DNA of 64,000 nucleotides. It comes from Croceivirga thetidis (GTDB taxonomy: Bacteria > Bacteroidota > Bacteroidia > Flavobacteriales > Flavobacteriaceae). Of the stretch, positions 55,158-63,030 are shown in pieces. The notes beneath the pieces were generated by a model that was not told where the DNA came from, ran no database searches, and saw only the letters and a program-made list of their open reading frames with translations. The stretch covers positions 216,280-280,279 of the forward strand of contig NZ_JAAWWL010000002.1 in the NCBI RefSeq assembly GCF_012272815.1, given 5' to 3'. The position numbers and the translations under genes were made by a program. Position 1 is the stretch's first letter, and the number at the start of each line of letters is the position of its first letter.

Positions 55158-55820
55158 ATGAAAAAAGCTATATTCCTTTTCTCTTTTCTTTTTTTGGGAT
55201 GTTCTAGTATTAGTGTGGTTAACAGTTGGAAAAATCCAGAAATTGTTCTTTTCGATGCAAACAAGGTTTTGATTGTTGGGTTGACTCCAGATTCAAGTAT
55301 TCAGGAAAATTTTGAGACTAAGATGCAAGCTGAATTTGAAAGATTTGGTGTTGCATCGATGCGGAGCATCGATTTGTTTGACATTGAATTCACTTCATCA
55401 GAAAAATCGGAAGCAGAACTCAATGAATTTGAAGAACTTTTGATTCAAAGGGACTTTGATGCTATTCTTTTTACAAAAGTTATTGGTTTTGAAAGCAAAA
55501 AAACTTTAGGGCAAAAGATTGATGATTTTGCTAAGACTATTTATGGTTCTTTTCAAGAGGATTATCTGAGTAATCAAAAGATTTATTTCGAAGATGAATA
55601 CCGCAAGGAATTTATGGTATATAACCTTCAAACTTCTTTGTATTGTATTTGCGTTGGTAAAGAACGGGAACTTATTTGGCGAGGAACTCTTGATGTTAAT
55701 GACAAAAAGAATATGAAAAGGGTACTAAATGAATACGTTGATTTCATAGTTGACAGCCTACAAAAAGAAAACATCATTTTTAGAGATGCTTTGAGTTACA
55801 ATGCTTCATTTGGCTTATGA
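55158..55820 (+). CDS. Hypothetical lipoprotein
   Basis: A 220-residue protein with a lipoprotein signal (FLFLGCSSISVVNSW; Cys at residue 15) and a soluble alpha/beta domain with VLIVGLTPDSSIQENFETKM and FDAILFTKVIGFE. The pattern (lipobox, VNSWKNPE, then a nucleotide-binding-like strand order) resembles Bacteroidota lipoproteins of the DUF4136-like group, but I do not recognise a function. It stands alone between the locus 2 terminator and the tRNA gene. Confidence 0.65.
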   Translation: MKKAIFLFSFLFLGCSSISVVNSWKNPEIVLFDANKVLIVGLTPDSSIQENFETKMQAEFERFGVASMRSIDLFDIEFTSSEKSEAELNEFEELLIQRDFDAILFTKVIGFESKKTLGQKIDDFAKTIYGSFQEDYLSNQKIYFEDEYRKEFMVYNLQTSLYCICVGKERELIWRGTLDVNDKKNMKRVLNEYVDFIVDSLQKENIIFRDALSYNASFGL

Positions 55821-55900
55821 ACTGGGAAGTTTTTTGAAACTATATATCATTTAGAATATAACTTGGCCAACATCCAATCTTGATAAAAGTATTCGGAGTC

Positions 55901-55940
55901 AAAAAAAAACCCAAAGATTCAAAATGAATCAGAGGGTTTT
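55901..55940 (-). terminator. Intrinsic terminator of the tRNA-Met gene
   Basis: On the minus strand AAAACCC pairs with GGGTTTT around an inner GATTC/GAATC stem with a three-base internal loop, ending in a run of nine T (the A-run at 55901-55909). It follows the tRNA 3' end by two bases. Confidence 0.75.
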
Positions 55941-55942
55941 TG

Positions 55943-56016
55943 TAGCGAGAGGGGGACTTGAACCCCCGACCTCAGGGTTATGAATCCTGCGCTCTAACCA
56001 CCTGAGCTACCTCGCC
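55943..56016 (-). tRNA. tRNA-Met (CAT anticodon)
   Basis: A 74-base cloverleaf on the minus strand: acceptor GGCGAGG/TCTCGCT with two G-U pairs, D stem GCTC/GAGC, anticodon stem CAGGA/CCCTG with loop TTCATAA, and a strong T stem GGGGG/CCCCC with loop TTCAAGT. The terminal CCA is not encoded. The CAT loop and absence of an initiator C1-A72 mismatch point to elongator methionine tRNA; a tRNA-Ile2 (lysidine) identity cannot be fully excluded from the anticodon alone. Confidence 0.92.
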
Positions 56017-56034
56017 ATGGTGTTTTAGCGGGTG

Positions 56035-56066
56035 CAAATATACAGGTAAAAATCCTCCACTTCAAA
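56035..56066 (-). promoter_or_regulatory. Bacteroidota-type promoter of the tRNA-Met gene
   Basis: On the minus strand TTTG (56063-56066) is followed after exactly 20 bases by TATATTTG (56035-56042), a full match to the TTTG-N19/20-TAnnTTTG consensus of the Bacteroidota primary sigma factor. It ends 18 bases before the mature tRNA 5' end. Confidence 0.75.
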
Positions 56067-56143
56067 ATTCAAGAATATTTTATGTAATGCAATTTATTTT
56101 TTTATATTACCACATCAATAACCATTAAAAAAAATCTACTTGA

Positions 56144-56530
56144 ATGGGGGACAAAATGAAGTTTGAAATAGAGTTTGTAATACAATCTTCACCTCAGCTA
56201 TTGTACCAATATATATCCACGCCATCTGGCCTTTCAGAATGGTTTGCGGATAACGTGAATTCACGGGGTGAAAAATTCATATTTATTTGGGATGGTGCTG
56301 AGGAAACTGCAAAATTATTAAAACGTAAGTCTGACGAATTTGTTAGGTTCGCTTGGGAAGAGAACGAAGATGATGGAAGCTTTTTTGAAATGAGGATTAT
56401 CGTTGATGACATAACCAAAGATGTTTCTTTATTTATTTCTGATTTTGCCGAAGAAGATGAGATGGATGAGGCTAAAATGCTTTGGGAAAACCAAGTTGGA
56501 GATTTAAAACAGGTTTTGGGATCGAAGTAA
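56144..56530 (+). CDS. START-like domain protein
   Basis: A 128-residue SRPBCC/START-like protein common in Bacteroidota: FEIEFVIQSSPQLLYQYISTPSGLSEWFADNVNS followed by FIFIWDGAEETAKLL and an acidic C-terminal helix (EDEMDEAKMLWENQ). The fold forms a hydrophobic ligand pocket; ligand and role are unknown. Start codons at 56144 and 56156 are both possible (MGDKMKFEIE); the first was kept because the homologues I recall carry a few residues before KFE. It precedes the class-IV aminotransferase-like gene by 44 bases. Confidence 0.82.
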   Translation: MGDKMKFEIEFVIQSSPQLLYQYISTPSGLSEWFADNVNSRGEKFIFIWDGAEETAKLLKRKSDEFVRFAWEENEDDGSFFEMRIIVDDITKDVSLFISDFAEEDEMDEAKMLWENQVGDLKQVLGSK

Positions 56531-56574
56531 GTCGTCTTTAAATTCCGGTCACGGCGATAAATAGCTCAACTTTC

Positions 56575-57417
56575 ATGGTTAATTTTGATGGACGACTGAT
56601 TCAAGGGTCGTCAGATTTCCTGAATCACCAAAATCGTGCGTTTAAATTTGGTGACGCCATTTTTGAACGTTTACGTTTAATTTCTGGAAAACTAGTTTTT
56701 TGGGAAGATCACTACTTCAGGTTAATTTCTAGCATGCGTATTCTACGAATGAAAATACCCATGGAATTTACTATGGAATTTTTCGAACAGGAAATTAGCA
56801 GATTAACAACTGAAAATTCAGCTGAAGCAAATTTTGAAGTACATCTGTTCATATTTAGAAAGAATTCTGAAGGTCTAAGCCAAGGCCAAAATTTGGTTTC
56901 CTATCTCATTGAGTTAAAACCTCTTGCCGAGACCTTTTATCAAATAAAAAGCAAACCTTTTGAGTTAGAATTGTTCAAGGATTATTATATCGCTCCTGGC
57001 TTGCTATCATCTTTATCGTCATCGAATAATCTTGTATTAACGGTGGCAGAAATTTTTAGTAAAGAGAACGACTACGATGCTTGTTTTTTATTGAATTCCA
57101 ATAAGAGTGTCATTGGAACCACAAAAGGGAATATCTTCCTTGTGAAAGAAAATCTAGTGAAAACGCCACAGGTTTCAGAAGGAGTGAAGAATACGGTAAT
57201 AAGAAAAAACGTTGCTGGAATTTTTGAAAAATGGGATGATTATGAATTTCAACAAGAACCGGTATCCCCATTTGAATTACAAAAGGCAGACGAACTTTTT
57301 GTTGTAGATGATATCTTGGGCATTATACCAGTTTCAAAGTATCGTAAAAAGGAATACAGTAATGAAGTCGCCAAAAAGCTTGTAGGACGATTAAATACTT
57401 TGGCTCGCCTATCTTAG
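56575..57417 (+). CDS. Class-IV aminotransferase homologue lacking the PLP lysine
   Basis: A 280-residue protein of the branched-chain aminotransferase/aminodeoxychorismate lyase fold: NRAFKFGDAIFERLRLISGKLVFWEDHYFRL near the N-terminus and FELQKADELFVVDDILGI near the end are typical. The segment that normally holds the Schiff-base Lys (LxSLKTxNxL) reads LLSSLSSSNNL here, with Ser148 (TCG) in place of Lys. The motif that normally supplies the Glu contacting the pyridine nitrogen (VxExxxxNxF) reads VIGTTKGNIF, with Gly181. The frame is intact and its length normal, so it is probably expressed, but it should not do PLP chemistry by the usual mechanism. Its end overlaps yqgE by four bases, convergent. 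Confidence 0.85.
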   Translation: MVNFDGRLIQGSSDFLNHQNRAFKFGDAIFERLRLISGKLVFWEDHYFRLISSMRILRMKIPMEFTMEFFEQEISRLTTENSAEANFEVHLFIFRKNSEGLSQGQNLVSYLIELKPLAETFYQIKSKPFELELFKDYYIAPGLLSSLSSSNNLVLTVAEIFSKENDYDACFLLNSNKSVIGTTKGNIFLVKENLVKTPQVSEGVKNTVIRKNVAGIFEKWDDYEFQQEPVSPFELQKADELFVVDDILGIIPVSKYRKKEYSNEVAKKLVGRLNTLARLS

Positions 57418-57962
57418 TTTAGATTAGGATTCTCAGGTGCATTTGACCAAATTAGGTATTCGCCACCAAGCTCCATCATTTCTTCTTTCCAAAAAGCTGA
57501 AGAGGATTTTTGAATTAAATCGCTGCTATACGTGTTTGGTACCACAACCCAAGATTTTGAATCCAGTTCCTTATCCAATTGAAAGGTATCCCAACCAGAA
57601 TATCCGAGAAAAAACCGGATATCATTTTCATTGATTACACCATTATTGAGAAGCTCAACAATATTTTCAAAGTCCCCTCCCCAAAAAATACCATCTGAAA
57701 TTTCAATACTATCCTTTATGAGGTGCGGTACTTTATGAATAAAGTAAAGATTGTCTTGTTCAACTGGGCCACCGTTAAAAACCCTTAGGGGCACTTTTAT
57801 TTCGCTTACTAAATCACTAATGTCATATTCCAAGGGTTTGTTTAAAATAAAACCAACAGAGCCTTCCGCATTATGTTCTGCAAGGAGAATCACTGAGCGA
57901 TTAAAAGAAACATCACCTGTTAAGGTGGGTTCTGCAATAAGTAGCTTTCCTTTCTGTGGCAT
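57414..57962 (-). CDS. yqgE: YqgE/AlgH family protein
   Basis: A 182-residue DUF179 protein: GKLLIAEPTLTGDVSFNRSVILLAEHN, GFILNKPL, and NGGPVEQDNLYFIH with FFLGYSGWDTFQLDKEL, all diagnostic of the YqgE/AlgH family. The molecular role is not established; AlgH was first linked to alginate regulation in Pseudomonas. It lies downstream of the HU gene on the same strand, separated by an intrinsic terminator. Confidence 0.93.
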   Translation of the reverse strand: MPQKGKLLIAEPTLTGDVSFNRSVILLAEHNAEGSVGFILNKPLEYDISDLVSEIKVPLRVFNGGPVEQDNLYFIHKVPHLIKDSIEISDGIFWGGDFENIVELLNNGVINENDIRFFLGYSGWDTFQLDKELDSKSWVVVPNTYSSDLIQKSSSAFWKEEMMELGGEYLIWSNAPENPNLN

Positions 57963-58021
57963 GACAATTAATGACTACACTATTTTACTTAAATGTAGCA
58001 TTAAAACTTAAATAAAAAAAT

Positions 58022-58048
58022 AAAGCGCTTCAAATCTTGAAGCGCTTT
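58022..58048. terminator. Strong intrinsic terminator after the HU gene
   Basis: AAAGCGCTTCAA and TTGAAGCGCTTT form a perfect 12-base stem around a three-base loop, with AT-rich flanks on both sides. It sits between the HU stop codon and the yqgE start and should end the HU transcript. Confidence 0.85.
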
Positions 58049-58071
58049 ACTTATTCGTTGATGGTAGATTG

Positions 58072-58344
58072 TTAGTTTACCGCGCTGCCCAATTCGGCAC
58101 CAGCTTTAAACTTTACCACATTTTTGGCAGCAATCTTGATGGTTTGACCAGTCTGAGGATTTCTTCCTTCTCTTGCGTTTCTTCTAGAAACTGACCATGA
58201 GCCAAAACCTACCAATGAGACTCTTCCTCCTTTTTTAAGTGTTCCCTCTACATTACCCAAAAAAGATTCCAATGCTTTTTTAGCAGCAGCTTTAGTGATG
58301 CCTGCATCTGCAGCCATTGCATCGATTAATTCCGTTTTGTTCAT
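58072..58344 (-). CDS. HU family DNA-binding protein
   Basis: A 90-residue HU/IHF protein: NKTELIDAMAADAGITKAAAKKALESFL at the dimerising N-terminus, the DNA-binding arm VGFGSWSVSRRNAREGRNPQTG, and the end VVKFKAGAELGSAV. Bends and compacts DNA as a homodimer. A good Bacteroidota promoter lies upstream and a strong terminator downstream, so it is a single-gene, probably highly expressed unit. Confidence 0.96.
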   Translation of the reverse strand: MNKTELIDAMAADAGITKAAAKKALESFLGNVEGTLKKGGRVSLVGFGSWSVSRRNAREGRNPQTGQTIKIAAKNVVKFKAGAELGSAVN

Positions 58345-58388
58345 AATTAACTATTATTAAATGTTGTTAAAAAAACTTTAATGCGGAA

Positions 58389-58418
58389 CAAATTTATACG
58401 TTAAAGCTAACGACACAA
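58389..58418 (-). promoter_or_regulatory. HU gene promoter
   Basis: On the minus strand TTG (58416-58418) precedes TAAATTTG (58389-58396) by 19 bases, matching the Bacteroidota promoter pattern. The -7 box lies 44 bases before the HU start codon. Confidence 0.65.
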
Positions 58419-58516
58419 GTAAAACTCCGGTAAATACTTGTTTTTGTTAATAACTTAGGGGGTTTGTTGATAAAAGTGAATGTTTTTAACGCTTGAAAGC
58501 CCCGTTAATAAAGGGA

Positions 58517-59479
58517 CTACCGAAGAAAAGCGTTTTCACCTATATTAGTTCCGTTAAGAAAATCAGCTATTTTCATTTTCTTTTTACCAGCCATTTGCAT
58601 TTCAATTATGCTGATAAATCCTTGTTCCACCGCTACTAAGAATTCTTTCTTTGTAGTTATTATTTTACCATATTCATAAACATGCTCTTCGATAATCATG
58701 TTGGCTCTATAAATTTTTAATGATATTTCCTTTTGACCATTGATTAGAGTTGTCCATGCGGCAGGATAGGGGCTTAACCCACGAATATGATTATATATTT
58801 GATTGATTGAATCCCCCCAATTAATCTTGCAGATATCTTTATTTAGTTTGGAAGCTGATTTCAAGTCTTCCTTTTCAACCTGTTTTGTTACGGTTACCTT
58901 ATCCTCTTCTATGAGTTTTACGGTATCTAAAATTGCCTTCGCCCCAAGAATCATTAGTTTGTCATGTAGTTTTCCCGCGTTCTCATTAGGTTCTATTTCT
59001 ACTTTTTCTTGTAAAATCATTTGACCCGTATCAATTTTTTCATCAATTAAAAAGGTAGTTACCCCAGTTTCAACTTCTCCATTTATTATAGCCCAATTAA
59101 TTGGAGCGGCCCCTCTGTATTCAGGCAACAAAGAGGCATGGAGATTAAATGTGCCATATGTGGGCATTTGCCAAACTACTTTTGGTAGCATTCTAAATGC
59201 AACCACGATTTGTAAATTGGCATTAAGGGATTCCAGTTCTTCTATGAATTTTTCGTCTTTAAGATTAGTGGGCTGGAGAATTTTTAGGCCTTTATCCAAA
59301 GCGAACTTTTTAACTTCTGATTCCCGAAGTTTTTGCCCTCTACCAGCTGGTTTATCGGGCGCAGTAATTACTGCGACTATCGTATATCCTTCTTGTAATA
59401 AAAGACTTAATCCGGCAACAGCAAAAGCCGGTGTTCCCATAAAGACTATTCTTAATTCTCTTTTTTTAGACTTTAGCAT
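58517..59479 (-). CDS. fmt: Methionyl-tRNA formyltransferase
   Basis: Formylates initiator Met-tRNA. The 320-residue enzyme has LRIVFMGTPAFAV at the N-terminus, the catalytic NLHASLLPEYRGAAPINWAI (Asn and His of the triad) and DEKIDTGQMIL (Asp), plus a C-terminal OB-fold domain (GLSPYPAAWTTLINGQ). This identifies the true fmt, so the formyltransferase fold gene at 5136-5939 is a separate enzyme. Overlaps the recQ end by 14 bases. Confidence 0.96.
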   Translation of the reverse strand: MLKSKKRELRIVFMGTPAFAVAGLSLLLQEGYTIVAVITAPDKPAGRGQKLRESEVKKFALDKGLKILQPTNLKDEKFIEELESLNANLQIVVAFRMLPKVVWQMPTYGTFNLHASLLPEYRGAAPINWAIINGEVETGVTTFLIDEKIDTGQMILQEKVEIEPNENAGKLHDKLMILGAKAILDTVKLIEEDKVTVTKQVEKEDLKSASKLNKDICKINWGDSINQIYNHIRGLSPYPAAWTTLINGQKEISLKIYRANMIIEEHVYEYGKIITTKKEFLVAVEQGFISIIEMQMAGKKKMKIADFLNGTNIGENAFLR

Positions 59480-61361
59480 ACCTATTTATTGCATCTATTT
59501 TAATTCGACCATCATCTAACAGCTCTTTTAAAGCGGTCAATAACTCCATTTTATCGTACGGAAGGATTCTAGTTAATTCCCTTGAACTAAGATTTCTTGA
59601 TTTTAATTCATTAAGTAGCTCAAATTTTATATCATCCCGATTGAAACTAGATGAATTGTTCTTTTTACATATATCACAAATACCACAGTTTTCGGCTTGG
59701 GTTTCGTCAAAGTAATTCAATAAGAACTTACTTCTGCATTTTTTTAAATTGTCAATGTAGCGAATTACGGTATTGAAATTCTGTCTTTTAATCTTATTCC
59801 TATGCGCTAATTTTTTTGCCACTGGATTTATAGATAATTCATCTTCTCTTTGTACCAAAAAAGTTAGTTCCAAGTCTTCGTCAGCAACATTAAATTCTAG
59901 AAAATTCTTCTTTTCAAGATGTTTTATTTCTTCTTTGATTTTTTTTGTTTGCAGCCCGGTTTTTTTTGATATCAGATTTAAATCAATCCTTGTTTCAAAA
60001 TCAAATACACCTCCGTAAGTTCTTAGAATAGTTTGAACTAGTTTCTTAGATTGGGCATTCTTGACATAATAATCTAGTAATTCTCCTTTATTAGCGGTAA
60101 ATAGAATAGTGGTTTTTTCTCTGAATCGCTGTGAAAATGATAGTATACCATTGACATCCAATATTCTCAACACCTCGAATGTTTTGTTTTTTTTGAAGCC
60201 ATATTTCTCACAGAAATCTCTAAAATTTAAATTGAAAGTCTCATTAAATCCTTCACCATATGCAATCTGAAAATGTGAATTCAGTTTTTTATAGACTTTT
60301 TTTACAAATTCTATTGTCGGAAGCGTATTGATAAATTGATTCTCGGCATTGATTTTGTCCGCTTTGTTCGTAATTAGAATTGCATTCGCCAAATGACCAT
60401 CACGTCCTGCACGCCCTGCCTCTTGAAAGTAGTTTTCAATATTCTCGGGTAATTGGTAGTGAATAACGGTTCTTACATTTGATTTGTCTATACCCATGCC
60501 AAAGGCATTGGTCGAAACCATTATCTTGAACTTCTCTAAAGTCCAATTAGTTAATTTTTCTTTTTTTTCATCTTGAGATAAGCCTCCGTGATAATAATCT
60601 GCACCAAAACCATTCGCTTTTAGATATTTGACCAAGGACACAGTTGTTCTTCTGTTTCTTACATAAACAATTGCACTACCTTCGTCAGTACTCAGCCTAT
60701 TCTTCAATGCGAAATATTTGTCTTCGGTATTGTCTATTTGATAGGAAATATTTTTTCTATTAAATGAATCTTTAAAAAAGGTCACTTCATCTAAAAGTAA
60801 TGTCGACAAAATATCATTAACCACTTTTTTGGTAGCTGTTGCCGTCAATGAAATAAAGGGAGTATTAGGGGCAACATTTTTTAAACTGACGCACTTTAGA
60901 TATGCAGGTCTAAAATCATGTCCCCATTGCGATATGCAATGAACTTCATCAATTGCAATTAGATTCACGTTCATTTCACGTATGCGTTCCAATACCATTT
61001 CTTGTTGTAATCTTTCAGGAGATAAGTATAAGAACTTGTAATTTCCATAAACGCAGTTATCAAGAAGCTCAATAACTTCTTGATGGTTAATTCCACCAAT
61101 TAAGGCAAGCGCTTTTATCCCCTTGCTCTTCAATGCATTGACTTGGTCCTGAATAAGGGCTATCAATGGAGATACCACGATACAAATGCCCTCATTAATT
61201 AGTGCTGGAATTTGAAAACAAATTGATTTACCACCACCCGTGGGCATTAGGGCAAGAACATTTTTTCGATTTAAGACTGTATTTATTATTGCCTCTTGAG
61301 AGCCTCGAAATTCATTGATTCCCCAATATTTTTCAGCTATTTCAATTGGTTTTTTATGCAT
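59466..61361 (-). CDS. recQ: RecQ-family ATP-dependent DNA helicase with C-terminal zinc cluster
   Basis: A 631-residue superfamily 2 helicase: FRGSQEAIINTVL, Walker A MPTGGGKSICFQ, the DEVH box in AIDEVHCISQWGHDFRP, and motif VI QEAGRAGRDG near residue 315. The RecQ zinc cysteines (CRSKFLLNYF then CGICDIC) are at residues ~542-567, about 225 residues after motif VI, instead of directly behind the helicase core as in E. coli RecQ. Winged-helix-like segments (LISKKTGLQTKKIKEEI) lie between. The C-terminus ends with another short helical HTH-like stretch (SSRELTRILPYDKMELL). The start codon overlaps the stop of the upstream ATPase gene. Confidence 0.92.
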   Translation of the reverse strand: MHKKPIEIAEKYWGINEFRGSQEAIINTVLNRKNVLALMPTGGGKSICFQIPALINEGICIVVSPLIALIQDQVNALKSKGIKALALIGGINHQEVIELLDNCVYGNYKFLYLSPERLQQEMVLERIREMNVNLIAIDEVHCISQWGHDFRPAYLKCVSLKNVAPNTPFISLTATATKKVVNDILSTLLLDEVTFFKDSFNRKNISYQIDNTEDKYFALKNRLSTDEGSAIVYVRNRRTTVSLVKYLKANGFGADYYHGGLSQDEKKEKLTNWTLEKFKIMVSTNAFGMGIDKSNVRTVIHYQLPENIENYFQEAGRAGRDGHLANAILITNKADKINAENQFINTLPTIEFVKKVYKKLNSHFQIAYGEGFNETFNLNFRDFCEKYGFKKNKTFEVLRILDVNGILSFSQRFREKTTILFTANKGELLDYYVKNAQSKKLVQTILRTYGGVFDFETRIDLNLISKKTGLQTKKIKEEIKHLEKKNFLEFNVADEDLELTFLVQREDELSINPVAKKLAHRNKIKRQNFNTVIRYIDNLKKCRSKFLLNYFDETQAENCGICDICKKNNSSSFNRDDIKFELLNELKSRNLSSRELTRILPYDKMELLTALKELLDDGRIKIDAINRYAKV

Positions 61362-61924
61362 TAAGAGATGTCAGTATTATCTAGTACGTAAGCAACGCGT
61401 TCTTCAATACTACCTTTTGGAACCATATCAACTTTGTATCCAAAACGTTTATAGGTATTCATTAAATTTTCGTGAAGAGCTTTAGCCTCTTCAAATGTTT
61501 CTAATCTTTCATTGTCTCGAACATATATTTCCTTCCAAGGGGGAAGTATAAATACTTTGTCATACCTATGTACTTTGCAAATCTCAATAAAGCTGTCATC
61601 ATAATTTTGGTCGAAATAATCCATGTAGGCCAATACATCTGGAGTACCCCTATCAAAGAAACATATTTCTTCTTCCAAGTTTTTAGATTCGAGTAAATGT
61701 CGAAGTCTTCCTTCCAACAAAAAGGAATTAAATTTTAGTGGATCATCAACAAAAACAAGGGGATTAGAAACTTGTTCTTTTTCAGTACCTGCTTCTAGCG
61801 CAGCGGCGGTCATCGTTCTTATTATTTCATGAAAACATTTGTAACCACGTTCTTCCAATGTATTTACCAATACGGTTTTACCTGTTCCAGGAGCGCCTGT
61901 TACCACTACTTTTTTTGAAGCCAA
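61361..61924 (-). CDS. Small AAA/P-loop ATPase, NadR/Ttd14-like
   Basis: A 187-residue P-loop protein with Walker A VVVTGAPGTGKTVL near residue 8, the nucleoside-kinase-like FFDRGTPDVLAYMDYF, and KVFILPPWKEIYVRDNERLETFEEA, which resembles the AAA_28/NadR C-terminal kinase group. It may be a nucleotide or nicotinamide riboside kinase-like enzyme; substrate unknown. The start is TTG (61922-61924); no ATG precedes the P-loop. It heads a minus-strand operon with recQ and fmt. Confidence 0.8.
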   Translation of the reverse strand: MASKKVVVTGAPGTGKTVLVNTLEERGYKCFHEIIRTMTAAALEAGTEKEQVSNPLVFVDDPLKFNSFLLEGRLRHLLESKNLEEEICFFDRGTPDVLAYMDYFDQNYDDSFIEICKVHRYDKVFILPPWKEIYVRDNERLETFEEAKALHENLMNTYKRFGYKVDMVPKGSIEERVAYVLDNTDIS

Positions 61925-61990
61925 AAGATTATTATTTGTGTAGACAAAGTAATGAATATACTAAATGGAAAAAAATAGCCTAGCAACATC

Positions 61991-61998
61991 TATCTTTG
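61991..61998 (+). promoter_or_regulatory. Candidate promoter -7 element of the DUF493 gene
   Basis: TATCTTTG matches TAnnTTTG and lies 13 bases before the DUF493 ATG, which would give a very short leader. No clear -33 box at the normal distance. Confidence 0.4.
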
Positions 61999-62011
61999 TC
62001 AAAAAAATGGT

Positions 62012-62299
62012 ATGGATCCAAAAGACCCAGATGAATTTTATGCAAGATTGAGAGATCAATTACTTGAAGACACCAAATGGCCTTCAGATTATCTCTACAA
62101 ATTCATCATACCAACAGACGACGAAAAGAGCGCGCAAATCAATAAAATATTTGATAATACTGGTGCTGTAATTCAATCTAAGAAATCTAAAAATGGAAAA
62201 TACACAAGTATTTCGGTAAATGTGAGAATGAATGGTCCCGAAGATGTTATTGCGAAATACAAAGAAGTCTCTAAAGTAGAAGGTGTAATTTCACTTTAG
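62012..62299 (+). CDS. DUF493 family protein (YbeD-like)
   Basis: A 95-residue ferredoxin-like protein: WPSDYLYKFIIPTDDEKSAQINKIF, then KYTSISVNVRMNGPEDVIAKYKEVSKVEGVISL, the full DUF493 pattern. The E. coli relative YbeD is a small allosteric-domain-like protein near the lipoate genes; the role in Bacteroidota is unknown. It starts a plus-strand run with the DUF4290 gene and murA. Confidence 0.9.
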   Translation: MDPKDPDEFYARLRDQLLEDTKWPSDYLYKFIIPTDDEKSAQINKIFDNTGAVIQSKKSKNGKYTSISVNVRMNGPEDVIAKYKEVSKVEGVISL

Positions 62300-62366
62300 A
62301 CAACTGGTATATTTTTATTATTTTGCAGCCTTAAGAATACTTTCCTTTTAATTTAATTTCCACAAT

Positions 62367-63014
62367 TTGGTATCAATTGATGATTTAGAATACAATACAG
62401 AGCGGCCACATTTGCATATACCCGAATATGGCAGACATTTTCAAAAAATGGTCGACCATGCTGTCTCAATAGAAGATAGGGAAGAAAGAAATAAAGTAGC
62501 CCAAGCTATAATCAGTGTTATGGGCAATTTACAACCTCACTTGCGTGATGTTCCTGATTTCCAGCATAAACTTTGGGATCAGCTATTTATAATGTCCGAC
62601 TTTAAACTTGAGGTCGATTCACCATTTCCTATTACAGCGAAGGAGGTATTGCAGCAACGTCCTGAACCATTGGAATATCCTCAGAATCATCCAAAATATA
62701 GGTTTTACGGTAACAATATCAAACGTATGATTGATGTTGCTGTAAATTGGGAAAAAGGAGACTTACGTGATGGGTTGGAATATGCCATTGCGAATCACAT
62801 GAAAAAATGCTATCTAAATTGGAACAAGGATTCGGTAGAAGACACTGTAATTTTTGACCACTTAAAAGAATTAAGCAATGGCGCAATTGATTTGGCTCCA
62901 GATGGGGAAAATCTCACAGAAAGCAATCAATTTTTAAAGAACAGATCCAATAAAGGAAATAGAAGTGGTGGAAGAAAGAACCAACGAAACCACAGAAATA
63001 AAAAGCGTCATTAA
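62367..63014 (+). CDS. DUF4290 protein
   Basis: A 215-residue Bacteroidota-specific protein: LEYNTERPHLHIPEYGRHFQKMVDHAV near the N-terminus, FPITAKEVLQQRPEPLEYPQ and MKKCYLNWNKDSVEDTVIFDHLKELS. The last ~25 residues are strongly basic (NRSGGRKNQRNHRNKKRH), suggesting nucleic acid or ribosome contact. The start is probably TTG at 62367, as no ATG precedes the conserved N-terminus. It almost always sits before murA, as here (16 bases). Confidence 0.9.
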   Translation: MVSIDDLEYNTERPHLHIPEYGRHFQKMVDHAVSIEDREERNKVAQAIISVMGNLQPHLRDVPDFQHKLWDQLFIMSDFKLEVDSPFPITAKEVLQQRPEPLEYPQNHPKYRFYGNNIKRMIDVAVNWEKGDLRDGLEYAIANHMKKCYLNWNKDSVEDTVIFDHLKELSNGAIDLAPDGENLTESNQFLKNRSNKGNRSGGRKNQRNHRNKKRH

Positions 63015-63030
63015 ATAGACTTCAACCTAG

